Notes: generated from the letters alone by a model not told the origin. DNA of 64,000 bases from Suilimivivens sp963638365 (GCA_963638365.1 CAVHRK010000072.1:71819-135818); one strand, 5' to 3'. Shown: positions 17,891 to 27,009, counted from the stretch's first letter. Numbers and translations are program-made.

Positions 17891-17936
17891 TTATTTTACT
17901 CCTTCCCGAATTTTAAGCGTATCCTTAAGCCTATCC

Positions 17937-18797
17937 CTAATAGAAGGTCTTAATCAGATTACCGATAATCAGACTCCATCCATCCGCCAGAATAAATAAA
18001 AGTATTTTAAACGGCATGGAAATCGTCGTGGGTGGCAGCATCATCATTCCCATTCCCATCAAGGTAGACGCCACAACCATATCAATTACAATGAACGGGA
18101 TATAAATATAAAAACCGATAATAAATGCAGTTCTGAGCTCACTGATAATAAAGCTTGGGATCAGAATTTCCGTTGGAATTCCATCCAGTGTTCCGTCCCA
18201 TTCTTCTCCACTGATTTCAAAGAAAAGTGTGACATCCTTTGTCTGAGTCTGCCCATACATAAACTCTCTTAAAGGCTGTAATCCTTCATCAAAAAATTCC
18301 TCCTGCGTGATCTCCCCGTTTTCAAACGGAACCAGCGCCTCCGTATAAATCGTTGTGATTGTCGGGCGCATCACGAAAAAGGTTAAAAACAAAGCTAACC
18401 CAATCAGTACCTGGTTTGGAGGCGCTGTTTGGGTGTTAAGTGCTGCTCTGGTAAAATGTAACACAATGAGGATTCTGGTAAATGAGGTGAGCATGATCAG
18501 CAGAGTAGGTGCCAGTGCAATCAGCGTCAACGTAATCAGAATCCTTAAAGTCCCGTTAATCTGTCCATTACCCTCATTACTGGTAATGGTAAAGGTGTTG
18601 CCGATATTCAGTTGGGATAAATCATTCTGATCCTCGGCGGTTCCGGGATCCTGTCTTGTGGTACTCTCCGTGCTCTCTCCGGTAAGCCCCGACGATGTGG
18701 AAGAGGCCTGTACGGAAAACTGCGGGATAATACACAATATGCCTACCGTCATCAGCAGGCATACTGTGTTTATGATCTTTTTCATAAAGTGCATCAT
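17937..18797 (-). CDS. fliP: Flagellar export gate protein FliP
   Basis: Main pore-forming export gate subunit. The 286-aa protein has a cleavable signal peptide (about the first 30 residues, ending VQASS) and a Ser/Thr-rich linker. Four membrane helices follow, with motifs TSFTRILIVLHFTRAALNTQ, PPNQVLIGLALFLTFFVM and GFYIYIPFIVIDMVVASTLM. The first of three nearby ATG codons directly abuts the fliO stop; the true start could be the ATG at 18785 (MKKIINTVCLL). Confidence 0.95.
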   Translation of the reverse strand: MMHFMKKIINTVCLLMTVGILCIIPQFSVQASSTSSGLTGESTESTTRQDPGTAEDQNDLSQLNIGNTFTITSNEGNGQINGTLRILITLTLIALAPTLLIMLTSFTRILIVLHFTRAALNTQTAPPNQVLIGLALFLTFFVMRPTITTIYTEALVPFENGEITQEEFFDEGLQPLREFMYGQTQTKDVTLFFEISGEEWDGTLDGIPTEILIPSFIISELRTAFIIGFYIYIPFIVIDMVVASTLMGMGMMMLPPTTISMPFKILLFILADGWSLIIGNLIKTFY

Positions 18798-19166
18798 TTA
18801 TTCTTTCTCTTTTTTCCCCAGCTTCTTCACATTAGCAAATACTTTGGAAAAGTCCATCTGCTGCTGTCCGTCATCTGTTGTAAGTATCAGCTCTTCTTCC
18901 GACAATTCGGTCAGCATATGTACTTCGTCCTTACCAATGGCTATCAGGACATACTTCGTCCCGGCACGCACAATCTGCAGATACTTGCTTGAAGTAATTC
19001 TGCAGGTTTCGATGACTTCCAGATTGTTCGCATTGCTCTTCACCTTCTGGTATCTCGCGATCCAGCGTGTTGTAAAATAGGTAATCACCAGAACAAACAC
19101 AAACAATAGCAGGACGGTCAGAAACTGGAGATAGCTGTCTGTCCTTGATGTAATTGCAAGGAGCAT
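18798..19166 (-). CDS. fliO: Flagellar assembly protein FliO/FliZ
   Basis: FliO stabilises FliP during export gate assembly. The 122-aa protein has one N-terminal membrane helix (about residues 14-34), followed by a small soluble domain containing VIETCRITSSKYLQIVRAGT and KYVLIAIGKDEVHMLTEL. Both are typical of the FliO fold. The start at 19166 lies one base after the cheY stop. Sequence conservation in this family is low, so position just upstream of fliP is a key part of the identification. Confidence 0.9.
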   Translation of the reverse strand: MLLAITSRTDSYLQFLTVLLLFVFVLVITYFTTRWIARYQKVKSNANNLEVIETCRITSSKYLQIVRAGTKYVLIAIGKDEVHMLTELSEEELILTTDDGQQQMDFSKVFANVKKLGKKEKE

Positions 19167-19167
19167 A

Positions 19168-19530
19168 CTAACCCACTACTTTCTTAACGGCTTCCAATAC
19201 ACGGTCGGCCTGGAACGGCTTCACAATGAAGTCCTTTGCACCTGCCTGAATAGATTCAATAACCATCGCCTGCTGTCCCATAGCAGAACACATAATAATA
19301 AGTGCATTGGAATCAGCTTCTTTAATCTTCTTTAAAGCTCCAATACCATCAAGCTCCGGCATGGTGATATCCATCAGAACTAAATCCGGTTTTAACTCAT
19401 TGTACTTCTCAACCGCCTTTAATCCGTTTTCAGCTTCTCCTACAACATTGTATCCATTCTTGGTGAGAATGTCCTTAATCATCATTCTCATAAATGCTGC
19501 ATCATCAACGATTAAAATATTCTTTGCCAT
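19168..19530 (-). CDS. cheY: Chemotaxis response regulator CheY
   Basis: CheY carries the signal from CheA to the motor switch. The 120-aa receiver domain has the acidic pair Asp9/Asp10, phosphorylation site Asp54 (VLMDITMPELDG), Ser82 and Lys104 (FIVKPF). There is no output domain. In Bacillus-type motors CheY-P promotes counter-clockwise rotation. It sits between fliY and fliO, as in Bacillus. The ribosome binding site is AGGAG. Confidence 0.96.
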   Translation of the reverse strand: MAKNILIVDDAAFMRMMIKDILTKNGYNVVGEAENGLKAVEKYNELKPDLVLMDITMPELDGIGALKKIKEADSNALIIMCSAMGQQAMVIESIQAGAKDFIVKPFQADRVLEAVKKVVG

Positions 19531-19547
19531 AGTTTTTTCTCCTATTT

Positions 19548-20876
19548 CTAGTTAATTATTTCGGTTACCCGAACACCAAAACTCTCTTCGATTACAACAA
19601 CCTCGCCTTTAGCCACATACTTGCCATTTACAAGTACATCAATCGGTTCTCCGGCAATTTTGTCAAGCTCGATGATTGTTCCCGGTGCAAAATCCAGGAT
19701 TTCCGCAATAGACTTCTTTGTTCTGCCCAGTTCCACGGTAACTTCCAGTGGAACATCACGGATCAGACCAATATTCTCCTGCCCTGCAATTGAAGAAGCC
19801 GTATTATTGAAGCTTTGGAACTGTGCCGGCTGTACATTCATGGGCTGTGCATTCATCTGGGGCATTCCCATATTCATTCCCATGTTCATCTGGGGCATTC
19901 CCATGCCCATATTCGGCATTCCCATATTCATGTTCGGCATTCCCATACCCATATTCGGCATTTCCATATTCATTCCCATGTTCATCTGGGGCATTCCCAT
20001 ATTCGCAGGATTACTCATCGTCCGATTCTCATCCATGGCTGCTGCCGGTGGAACATACGGTTCGGGAGCCGGTGTCGGTGCAGGCTCTTTTGCTTCCGGT
20101 GCAGGTCCTGCTTCAGCAGAACCCGATGCAACAAAGGTTTCATACAGGCTTCTTGCAAAGGATACCGGATAGAGCTGCATAATCGTACTGTCTACCAGGT
20201 CATCAATTTGCATTCGGAAAGAAATTTTAACAAAGTTTCCTGCCAGGAATCCTTCTATCGATTCCCCGTTTTCAAATTCTTCCAGATTTAGGAGACTTGC
20301 TTCCGGGGGGCTTATACCAATCACTTTTCCAAGCATTGTGGAAAGTGAAGTTGCCGCTGAGCCCATCATCTGGTTCATTGCTTCTGAAATAGCGCTTAAG
20401 TGGAGTTCTCCAAGTTCCCCATCGGTATTGGTGCCATCACCACCCATCATCAGATCTGCAATAACCTTTACATCATGTTCCTTAAGCACCATAATATTGG
20501 CGCCGTCCAGACCTGCTGTATATCTGATTTTAATAAAAACGCACGGTCTCTGGTAATCCTCAACGACAGTGTCCCAGGTAGCCATCGTAACTACCGGTGT
20601 CGTAATATTAACCTTATGGTTGACCAGTGAATATAACGTTGTTGCAGAAGATCCCATGCTGATATTGGCAATCTCACCAATCGCATCACGCTCTATATCG
20701 GTCAGTACATCTTCACTTGCTTCTGATGGAGAAGCTGTGTCCGCTGATGCGGCTGTCTGATCTGTTGCTGCCTGATCTGCAGCCGGCTCGTCATTGGAAG
20801 CATCATTGCTGTTACCGGACAAGTCCATTCCGTTGAGTAGTGCATTTATTTCATCTTGCGTCAGCATTCCGTCCAT
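19548..20876 (-). CDS. fliY: C-ring protein FliY with methionine-rich repeat
   Basis: FliY is the Firmicute C-ring subunit that also dephosphorylates CheY-P. The 442-aa protein has an N-terminal CheY-P binding peptide (MLTQDEINALLNGM). A CheC-like domain has two Glu/Asn phosphatase sites (IGEIANISMGS near 65-75 and ISEAMNQMMGS near 165-175). A C-terminal FliN domain (about 370-442, LIRDVPLEVTVELGRTKKSI) completes it. Between them, at about residues 288-348, is a Met/Asn/Gly/Pro repeat of the form (N/Q)MGMP, encoded by a repetitive stretch at about 19835-20015. FliY linkers are usually variable, but this Met repeat is striking. Confidence 0.94.
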   Translation of the reverse strand: MDGMLTQDEINALLNGMDLSGNSNDASNDEPAADQAATDQTAASADTASPSEASEDVLTDIERDAIGEIANISMGSSATTLYSLVNHKVNITTPVVTMATWDTVVEDYQRPCVFIKIRYTAGLDGANIMVLKEHDVKVIADLMMGGDGTNTDGELGELHLSAISEAMNQMMGSAATSLSTMLGKVIGISPPEASLLNLEEFENGESIEGFLAGNFVKISFRMQIDDLVDSTIMQLYPVSFARSLYETFVASGSAEAGPAPEAKEPAPTPAPEPYVPPAAAMDENRTMSNPANMGMPQMNMGMNMEMPNMGMGMPNMNMGMPNMGMGMPQMNMGMNMGMPQMNAQPMNVQPAQFQSFNNTASSIAGQENIGLIRDVPLEVTVELGRTKKSIAEILDFAPGTIIELDKIAGEPIDVLVNGKYVAKGEVVVIEESFGVRVTEIIN

Positions 20877-20879
20877 GCC

Positions 20880-21860
20880 TTACTCCCCCTCTCTGATTAC
20901 TGATGTTACCCGGACAGCATATTTGTCCTGACTCGAACCGGGCAATGCCGTAAATTTACGGATATTTCCTACATAGACTGACATTTCGGAATTCACGTTG
21001 GTATCCAGCCTTATAATATCACCACACTGAAGACCAAGGAAATCATTCACGGATACCTGGCTCCTTCCAAGCACCGCCCTTACAGGGACATCCACTCGTT
21101 TAATCAGAGCCTCGATGTGCTCCTCATAATCTGTGGAATCATCCTTCTGCATAGTTGAAAACCAGTATTTCGTATTCAATTTATCAATGATGTCTTCCAG
21201 TGTAAAATACGGAAGACAGATATTCATAAATCCTTCCACATCACCGATCTTTACATTCATGGTCACAATCGCGATCATGTCACTCGGTGCAATGACCTGT
21301 GCGAACTGTACGTTCGTTTCAATCCGGTCAAGCATTGGAGAGATATCCAGCACATTTCTCCAGGGTTCCCGCATCAGCTGCATACACACAATCATCATTT
21401 TCTGAATAATGGTCATTTCAATTTCAGAAAAATCACGATTTCTTTCCAGAGGCATTCCCTGTCCTCCAAGCATACGGTCAATCATGGCAAATCCAAGATT
21501 CGGTGCTAATTCTATAATAACATTACCTGTCAAGGGTTTGAAATCCACAATTCCCAAAATAACAGGATTGGAAAGTGCATTTGTAAATTCGGAGAACGTT
21601 ACCGTTTCTGAACTCGCCACCGTCGCCTGCACGTTCTTGCGCAGATAAACCGGCAAATTCGTTGACAACAGCCGTCCATAATGTTCATATATGATTTCTA
21701 ATGTTCTCAGGTGCTCCTTTGAGAATTTGGCAGGACGTTTAAAGTCGTAATCTTTTATCTGCTTTTCCTTTGGTTCCTGCATCTGCTCCATATCAAGCTC
21801 GCCAGTGCTTAGCTGATTGAGCAGTTTATCAATTTCATCCTGCGATAGTACCTCGCTCAC
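20880..21860 (-). CDS. fliM: Flagellar motor switch protein FliM
   Basis: Middle C-ring protein that binds CheY-P and FliG. The 326-aa protein has the N-terminal CheY-P binding segment LSQDEIDKLLNQL, and a CheC-like middle domain with the FliG-contacting region around IELAPNLGFAMIDRMLGGQG. A FliN-like C-terminal domain with RAVLGRSQVSVNDFL follows. It starts with GTG at 21860 behind a GGAGGTGAG site. It is three bases ahead of fliY, so co-translation is likely. Confidence 0.95.
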   Translation of the reverse strand: MSEVLSQDEIDKLLNQLSTGELDMEQMQEPKEKQIKDYDFKRPAKFSKEHLRTLEIIYEHYGRLLSTNLPVYLRKNVQATVASSETVTFSEFTNALSNPVILGIVDFKPLTGNVIIELAPNLGFAMIDRMLGGQGMPLERNRDFSEIEMTIIQKMMIVCMQLMREPWRNVLDISPMLDRIETNVQFAQVIAPSDMIAIVTMNVKIGDVEGFMNICLPYFTLEDIIDKLNTKYWFSTMQKDDSTDYEEHIEALIKRVDVPVRAVLGRSQVSVNDFLGLQCGDIIRLDTNVNSEMSVYVGNIRKFTALPGSSQDKYAVRVTSVIREGE

Positions 21861-21901
21861 CGGTTCTCACCTCCTTCTTTCTTTACGCAGCTATATGCGT
21901 A

Positions 21902-22438
21902 TTATTGATAAAGAGGATTGCTTAAGGTTACATCGAAAATGAAATCAGATCCATACAATGCACGAATTCTGTTCAGGATATCATCTTTTACTGCCTGCGG
22001 ATTCTCAGAAGCTTCTTCCATGGTATACTGGCTGAAGGCATCTGTAATCTCGCCCTTGATGAGATCTACCTTATTCTCAAGGTCTGCGGAATAAGTCTTG
22101 TAGTCGCTGTTTTTCTTATTCATGGAAAGTACAATCGAGGTGCTCACATAGTGAACTTTCGTGGCAGTCTCTCCATTACTGTCGGTAATGACAGAAGGCT
22201 TTAACTGGATGGTCATATCCGCGATGGTATAGGTATCAATATCATCAATGGTAATTGCTTCTTCTTCCTGTGCTTCTCCATCTGTTCCAAGTTCCAAATG
22301 AATGGCAGATGCTACCTGCGTAACAAACGCTGCGGTCTTCTTATTGGTATTCAGTACACTGAACATCATAATCGAGGTTAAAACAATATTGACGATCAGC
22401 AATACCAGAATTGCGACCGAAATGAGGTTTTTCTTCAT
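21902..22438 (-). CDS. fliL: Flagellar basal body-associated protein FliL
   Basis: FliL surrounds the stator units and supports torque. The 178-aa protein has a single N-terminal membrane helix (about residues 7-27). The periplasmic-side domain contains TIADMTIQLKPS and ends in an SDFIFDVTLSNPLYQ-like segment, where FliL proteins carry a conserved V(Y/F)(I/F)T strand. It lies between motB and fliM. The Lachnospiraceae version is weakly conserved, so position adds to the call. Confidence 0.88.
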   Translation of the reverse strand: MKKNLISVAILVLLIVNIVLTSIMMFSVLNTNKKTAAFVTQVASAIHLELGTDGEAQEEEAITIDDIDTYTIADMTIQLKPSVITDSNGETATKVHYVSTSIVLSMNKKNSDYKTYSADLENKVDLIKGEITDAFSQYTMEEASENPQAVKDDILNRIRALYGSDFIFDVTLSNPLYQ

Positions 22439-22453
22439 GATGGTACACCTTTC

Positions 22454-23263
22454 TTAGTTATAAGAACTTAATGCGTTATAGATCCGGATTTCCACACGAC
22501 GGTTCATGGCTCTGCCCTCCGGCGTGGAATTATCCGCAATGGGAACATATTCGCCTCGTCCCGAATGCTTTACTTTACTCATGTCAAGCGTGGTATTATC
22601 CCGCAGATAATAGAATACGGAAAGTGCACGCCCCGCACTCAGTTCATCATTGTTCGAATACTTCGCTCCGGACATGGGAACATTGTCCGTATGTCCTTCT
22701 ATTTCAATTGTCCCTTCTGCAAACCGCTGCAGGATAATTCCGAGCTGGTTCATCATGGACAGAGATTCCTGTTTTAATTCTACACTTCCTGAATCAAAAA
22801 GCAAGGCTCCATTTACCGTAAGCTGCACATACTGGGAAGTAAATTCAATATCCACTTCTTTATCCAGATTTTTTTCTTCAAGAGCTTCTTCCACCTTCCC
22901 TGCCAGTTCCTCGGACTGTTTGAGCTGTTCCTCGTCTACCATCTCCTTGGCTTCCTCGAATTCCTTGGGCATTTCTTCTCCCTCGGGATTCATACCGGTG
23001 CTGTTGATGTAGTCATCCAGCTCATTCAGCTGGCTCACACCGTTACTGATCAGCATACCGTCACCGATCGCCGAAGCGCCTCCGCTGAAAATACTGAAGG
23101 TCTGGTTAAAGGATGCTGCCATCAGTTCAAACTTCTGGGCATCCATCGTAGACATGGAAAACAACATAACGAAGAAACATAACAGGAGGTTCATCAGATC
23201 TGCGAAGGTTGACTGCCACGCGGGCGCCCCCTTCGGCGGTTCTTCCGGCTTTCTCTTAGCCAA
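22454..23263 (-). CDS. motB: Flagellar stator protein MotB
   Basis: MotB anchors the stator to peptidoglycan and carries the ion-binding aspartate. The 269-aa protein begins MAKRKPEEPPKGAPAWQSTF, followed by ADLMNLLLCFFVMLFSMS with the ion-channel Asp. It ends in an OmpA-like domain (about 150-265) with IEGHTDNVPMSGAKYSNNDELSAGRA. The start is taken as TTG at 23263, eight bases after GGAGG and giving the family N-terminus; it overlaps the motA stop by 8 bases. Upstream in-frame codons would run into the binding site. Confidence 0.93.
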   Translation of the reverse strand: MAKRKPEEPPKGAPAWQSTFADLMNLLLCFFVMLFSMSTMDAQKFELMAASFNQTFSIFSGGASAIGDGMLISNGVSQLNELDDYINSTGMNPEGEEMPKEFEEAKEMVDEEQLKQSEELAGKVEEALEEKNLDKEVDIEFTSQYVQLTVNGALLFDSGSVELKQESLSMMNQLGIILQRFAEGTIEIEGHTDNVPMSGAKYSNNDELSAGRALSVFYYLRDNTTLDMSKVKHSGRGEYVPIADNSTPEGRAMNRRVEIRIYNALSSYN

Positions 23264-24050
23264 CCTCTTCACCTCCCTCGGCAGAAGCACTTGCACGGTC
23301 TGCCGGAGCCAGGAAGGATTTCAGCTTTTCTTCGATGACACGCGGGTTTTCACCTGCCTGAATCGAAAGCAATCCTTCAATAGCAATTTCTTTCATTGTA
23401 ATTTCATTTGCATTATTTAACTTTAATTTTGATGCAACCGGGGCACAAATCCAGTTGGCAAGCAGGGATCCGTATAAGGTGGTAATCAACGCTACCGCCA
23501 TGGAAGGACCGATACTGCTCGGATCGTCCATTTCATAAAGCATGTTAACCAGACCGATCAACGTACCAATCATACCCCAGGCAGGACCCATCGCGCCGAG
23601 GTCTTCCCAGAAGGAAATTTTGCTCTTATGACGTTCTTCGATGCTGACAAGCTCCGTTTCCAGAATGCCACGTACCAGATCCGGGTCTGTACCGTCTACG
23701 ATCAGAAGGATTCCCTTCTTCATAAATTCGTCATCCAAATTGCCTGCGGCCTCTTCCAGGGAAAGAAGTCCTTCCTTACGTGCCACATTCGACAGATCAA
23801 TAATCTGGCTGATCATCGACTTCACATCATTCACAGGAGACTTGAATACAAGCAGAAAGCTCTTCAATCCGGCCACATAATCCTTCAGGGTTGTCGATGC
23901 CATGATCGCAAAAAAAGCGCCACCAAATGTAATAATTGCTGACGGGGGATCTATGTATCGGCCAAAGTTCTCTGCACCCGCATTACTGATAATACCATAC
24001 ACGCACATGCCAAAACATAACACTAAACCAATAATTGACGCTAAATCCAC
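23256..24050 (-). CDS. motA: Flagellar stator protein MotA
   Basis: MotA forms the ion channel with MotB and pushes FliG. The 264-aa protein has four membrane helices (about residues 1-25, 30-55, 150-170, 180-205). A cytoplasmic loop holds the FliG-contacting charged residues, and LGAMGPAWGMIGTLIGLVNM with the channel prolines is conserved. It starts with GTG at 24050 behind AAAAGGTGA. The motA-motB pair sits inside the fla/che operon, as is common in Clostridia but not in Bacillus subtilis. Confidence 0.94.
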   Translation of the reverse strand: MDLASIIGLVLCFGMCVYGIISNAGAENFGRYIDPPSAIITFGGAFFAIMASTTLKDYVAGLKSFLLVFKSPVNDVKSMISQIIDLSNVARKEGLLSLEEAAGNLDDEFMKKGILLIVDGTDPDLVRGILETELVSIEERHKSKISFWEDLGAMGPAWGMIGTLIGLVNMLYEMDDPSSIGPSMAVALITTLYGSLLANWICAPVASKLKLNNANEITMKEIAIEGLLSIQAGENPRVIEEKLKSFLAPADRASASAEGGEEVG

Positions 24051-24070
24051 TTTGTATCACCTTTTTTACG

Positions 24071-24256
24071 TTAATTCGCAAAAATATCCTTTCTATAAGA
24101 TTTTACAAGATTTTTCACATCTTGTCTACTTTCTTTTACAATTATTTTCCTGCCGGTCGTAAACAGGACTACCGTATCCGGCGTTTCTTCAACAAGTTCA
24201 ATGAGGTCGGGGTTTACTAGTACTTTTCTACCATTCATCTTTGTAAGTTCAATCAT
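24071..24256 (-). CDS. swrD: FlbD/SwrD family protein
   Basis: A 61-aa FlbD-family protein (MIELTKMNGRKVLVNPDLIE..., then TGRKIIVKES). In Bacillus subtilis SwrD (YlzI) raises flagellar motor power through stator function and lies right after the hook genes. Here it lies between flgE and motA, which fits that stator link. The protein is soluble and has no other domain. Confidence 0.9.
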   Translation of the reverse strand: MIELTKMNGRKVLVNPDLIELVEETPDTVVLFTTGRKIIVKESRQDVKNLVKSYRKDIFAN

Positions 24257-24284
24257 CTGCTTCCACCTCCGGGAAAACGGCTTA

Positions 24285-24313
24285 AGGGAACGGGCAGTTT
24301 CTGCCCGTTCCCT
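24285..24313 (-). other. Strong RNA hairpin between flgE and swrD
   Basis: A perfect 13-bp inverted repeat (24285-24297 and 24301-24313, arm AGGGAACGGGCAG) with a 3-base loop lies in the 123-base gap after flgE. No U-tract follows on the minus strand, so it is unlikely to stop transcription by itself. A role in processing or in protecting the flgE 3' end is an inference. The rest of the gap, up to the flgE stop at 24380, shows nothing. Confidence 0.7.
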
Positions 24314-24379
24314 CAGCTCTTTATGCTCTTTGAAGCTTCCTGCTTCCCAATTGTTTATGTATCTGTTTTACGTTTTCCA

Positions 24380-25774
24380 TTAACGTTTCAGATTGGTTAA
24401 CTCTTCCAGTAAGGTATCGGATACGGTAATAATTCGGCTGTTTGCCTGGAAACCACGCTGGGTTGTAATCATTTCGGTAAACTCTGCGGAAAGATCCACG
24501 TTACTCATTTCCAGTACGCCGGAGTTCATATAGCCGCCGTTTGCCGTAATATCTTCGCCGACTCCGTTAAAGTCACCGGAGTTCTGTGTTGCGGAATAGA
24601 GGTTATCTCCTTCCTTGGAAAGACCGGATGCATTGGCAAAGTTTGCAACTGCGATCTGTCCTAACAGTCTCTTCTGGCCATTGTCATAGGAGGCATAGAT
24701 CTTACCATCCTTCTGGATGGCGATACCACTCATTTCACCGACCTTACGTCCGGAACCAAGTCCCTTGCTATCGCCCTTCGATCCTACGAAAGTAGAGCTT
24801 CCGTTGTTGTTCTGGTTCGAGGTTGCGGAAAAGTCTGCGGTAATATCATCAAAGCTCGGCAAATTATCCTGGTTAAAATCAAAGGTAATGGAGCTCTGTC
24901 CAGTTGCTCCATCTGCTGTACCTACACTTAAGAAAGAACCATCTTTCGTACTGTAACGAAGATAAGCTGTCGTTCCATCTGTTTCCGGTCCAACGGTACC
25001 GTCTCCAAACTTCACATAATCGGTAAGTGCAGATCCGTTTGCCACTACACTCTTGCCATTGGAATCAAGAACATCTTCCAGTTTCAGATAAAATACACCA
25101 TCATCTGCCGAAGTATCTGCATCATGTAACGAGCAGCGTACCGTGTACTTAAATCCCTTGTTATCATAAACCTCAAGATTCACCACTCTTCCTTCGTTAC
25201 TGGTTACGTTCGTATCATTCGTATCGATAATACCGGAGAAGGTTGCCTGACTGGTTGCTTCTGCCGGATAAGTCATATTGGCTTCGGTCATGACACGGAG
25301 TGCTGTTACGGTATCCTGCTTGATGGTGGTAGGATCTTCGGTATCCGGAAGCCATCCCATGACATTGTAACCGGTACTGGTCATGGCAAGGTTACCGGCA
25401 CCATCCACATAGAAGGAACCGTCTCTGGTAAAGAAGTTCTCACTTCCGTTATTTACGATGAAGAAAGAATCTCCGGTAATCATCACGTCAAACGGATCGT
25501 TCGTTGTCTGTGTTGCACCCTGCGTTGTAATTGCGGTTTTAATCGCACTGGTCTTGGATCCAAGACCGATCTGACGGGCATTCGTACCACCGACACCGGT
25601 TGTTGCATTCGCACCGGATGCGGCCTGTGTAGTCTGATACATCAGATCACTGAATGTCATGGACTGTGACTTGTATGCGGTTGTATTTACGTTGGCGATA
25701 TTGTTACCAATAACGTCCATTCTTGTCTGGTGTGTTTTAAGACCTGCCACACCAGCATATAATGATCTCATCAT
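24380..25774 (-). CDS. flgE: Flagellar hook protein FlgE
   Basis: FlgE polymerises into the hook. The 464-aa protein starts MMRSLYAGVAGLKTHQTRMD with VIGNNIANVNTTAYK, the N-terminal rod/hook signature. A variable central domain (about 100-360) follows, and the C-terminal coiled segment is NVDLSAEFTEMITTQRGFQA with SRIITVSDTLLEELTNLKR. It is exported by the flagellar type III system, without a cleaved signal. The binding site AAGGAGGTCATT precedes the start. A strong hairpin follows the stop codon. Confidence 0.95.
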   Translation of the reverse strand: MMRSLYAGVAGLKTHQTRMDVIGNNIANVNTTAYKSQSMTFSDLMYQTTQAASGANATTGVGGTNARQIGLGSKTSAIKTAITTQGATQTTNDPFDVMITGDSFFIVNNGSENFFTRDGSFYVDGAGNLAMTSTGYNVMGWLPDTEDPTTIKQDTVTALRVMTEANMTYPAEATSQATFSGIIDTNDTNVTSNEGRVVNLEVYDNKGFKYTVRCSLHDADTSADDGVFYLKLEDVLDSNGKSVVANGSALTDYVKFGDGTVGPETDGTTAYLRYSTKDGSFLSVGTADGATGQSSITFDFNQDNLPSFDDITADFSATSNQNNNGSSTFVGSKGDSKGLGSGRKVGEMSGIAIQKDGKIYASYDNGQKRLLGQIAVANFANASGLSKEGDNLYSATQNSGDFNGVGEDITANGGYMNSGVLEMSNVDLSAEFTEMITTQRGFQANSRIITVSDTLLEELTNLKR

Positions 25775-25852
25775 AATGAAATGACCTCCTTGTTTCGAGT
25801 CGTCTCTTCATTCCGTCTGTCAGTCGGGAATGTAAGCCTCCGTAAGGTCCGG
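25775..25852 (-). other. Gap between the TIGR02530 gene and flgE
   Basis: The 78-base spacer carries a 6-bp inverted repeat (CATTCC...GGAATG) and the strong flgE ribosome binding site. I see no promoter box pair and no gene. Confidence 0.3.
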
Positions 25853-26248
25853 CTATATAATAACGGCTCCATCAATATTTGTGAAAATATTTTCATCTGT
25901 TTCGTTCTGCTGCATTGCGGTTACGACGGTATTATTGGGAATGTTCACAATAAATGCCAGTTGATCCACAAGCACCAGGGATTCTCTGATTCCCTTTTGA
26001 GAAGCTTTGGCGGTTCCTGCCTGCAAGCGTTCCTTCTGGTTCTCTGTCAGTTCAATGTTTCTGTTTGAAAGCCTTTGTGCGGCATGCTTGGAAAATCGCA
26101 CTTCCCGGCTGCTGCCCTGCGTGCTTTCCAGAATTTCCTGAAAGCTTTTCCCATCCGTGGTCTTCACAGGAGTGTTACCCTTTGTTCCGTTCAGGTATTG
26201 ATCCTGCAGCTGCTCAATCGTAAGGAATCCATTATTCTTCACGATCAT
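25853..26248 (-). CDS. Flagellar operon protein of the TIGR02530 type
   Basis: A 131-aa cytoplasmic protein that sits between flgD and flgE in many Firmicute flagellar operons. The central part, RFSKHAAQRLSNRNIELTEN, and the end segment VLVDQLAFIVNIPNNTVVTA are typical of TIGR02530. Its molecular role is not established. The start at 26248 follows a GGGAGGAG site, 23 bases after flgD. Confidence 0.88.
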   Translation of the reverse strand: MIVKNNGFLTIEQLQDQYLNGTKGNTPVKTTDGKSFQEILESTQGSSREVRFSKHAAQRLSNRNIELTENQKERLQAGTAKASQKGIRESLVLVDQLAFIVNIPNNTVVTAMQQNETDENIFTNIDGAVII

Positions 26249-26271
26249 ACTAGTTCTCCTCCCTGAGAGCC

Positions 26272-26988
26272 TTATGCTTCCTGCGTCTCATCGACATCTC
26301 CACCGGATTCTCCACTTTCTCCGGCCTCTCCTGTGCTTTCCTGTGCACGGTCATGTTCCTTTACCAGTTCTTCCATACGTTCCACATATTTCTGAAGCTT
26401 CGTCACATAATCGTTCGGGATAAAGCTCTTCTGGTAGGTTGTCATTGATTCATAACCCTTCTGCAGCGTCTCCACGGTTTCCTTATCGCCATAGGTTAAC
26501 TGATCAAGGCTCGGAAGCTTGTTCATTGCTACACAGAATGCTACGGCAAGATCATAGGAAGACTGATATTCTTCACTGATGACTGCAGTGACATCGTCTG
26601 CGGAATACTTCGTTCCGTCAATCGATACATACGCTTTGTTGTTTTCGTAGGTAACATATTCCACGGTTCCCTGAATCGTCTTGGATTCTCCACTTGAATC
26701 GGTTGTGGTGACTTCTACTAATTTTCCTACCATGGAAGATGCTCTGGACAATTCCATTGAGGATGCCATGTTCTGCATCTGCTCTACCTGAGAAAAGGTT
26801 GCGTACTGGGATATGTATTCGGTATTGGATGTCGGTTCTAACGGATCCTGATATTTCATCTGAGCTACCAGTAACTGTAAAAAGGCATCCTTATCCATGC
26901 CACTGTTGCTTTTTGTTGCTTTCTTCGCAGAGGTTTCTGCTTCGGTCTGCTGGATCTGACCATCTTTTACTACTGCACTTACTGCCAT
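26272..26988 (-). CDS. flgD: Hook assembly cap protein FlgD
   Basis: FlgD caps the growing hook. The 238-aa protein has the conserved N-terminal segment MDKDAFLQLLVAQMKYQDPL and EPTSNTEYISQYATFSQVEQM (about residues 30-75). A short Ig-like part follows (VGKLVEVTTTDSSGE...). A lineage-specific acidic, Gly/Glu-rich C-terminal tail is present. It lies directly downstream of fliK, which terminates hook growth. Confidence 0.93.
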   Translation of the reverse strand: MAVSAVVKDGQIQQTEAETSAKKATKSNSGMDKDAFLQLLVAQMKYQDPLEPTSNTEYISQYATFSQVEQMQNMASSMELSRASSMVGKLVEVTTTDSSGESKTIQGTVEYVTYENNKAYVSIDGTKYSADDVTAVISEEYQSSYDLAVAFCVAMNKLPSLDQLTYGDKETVETLQKGYESMTTYQKSFIPNDYVTKLQKYVERMEELVKEHDRAQESTGEAGESGESGGDVDETQEA

Positions 26989-27009
26989 GTTCTCTCCTTT
27001 CTGACTTTC

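Noticed and set aside
19621..20172. Plus-strand frames with repeated Ile/Phe/Pro units
   Set aside because: These are the antisense of the methionine-rich repeat of fliY.
24285..24313. Intrinsic terminator after flgE
   Set aside because: The stem is strong but it is not followed by a U-tract and the operon continues.
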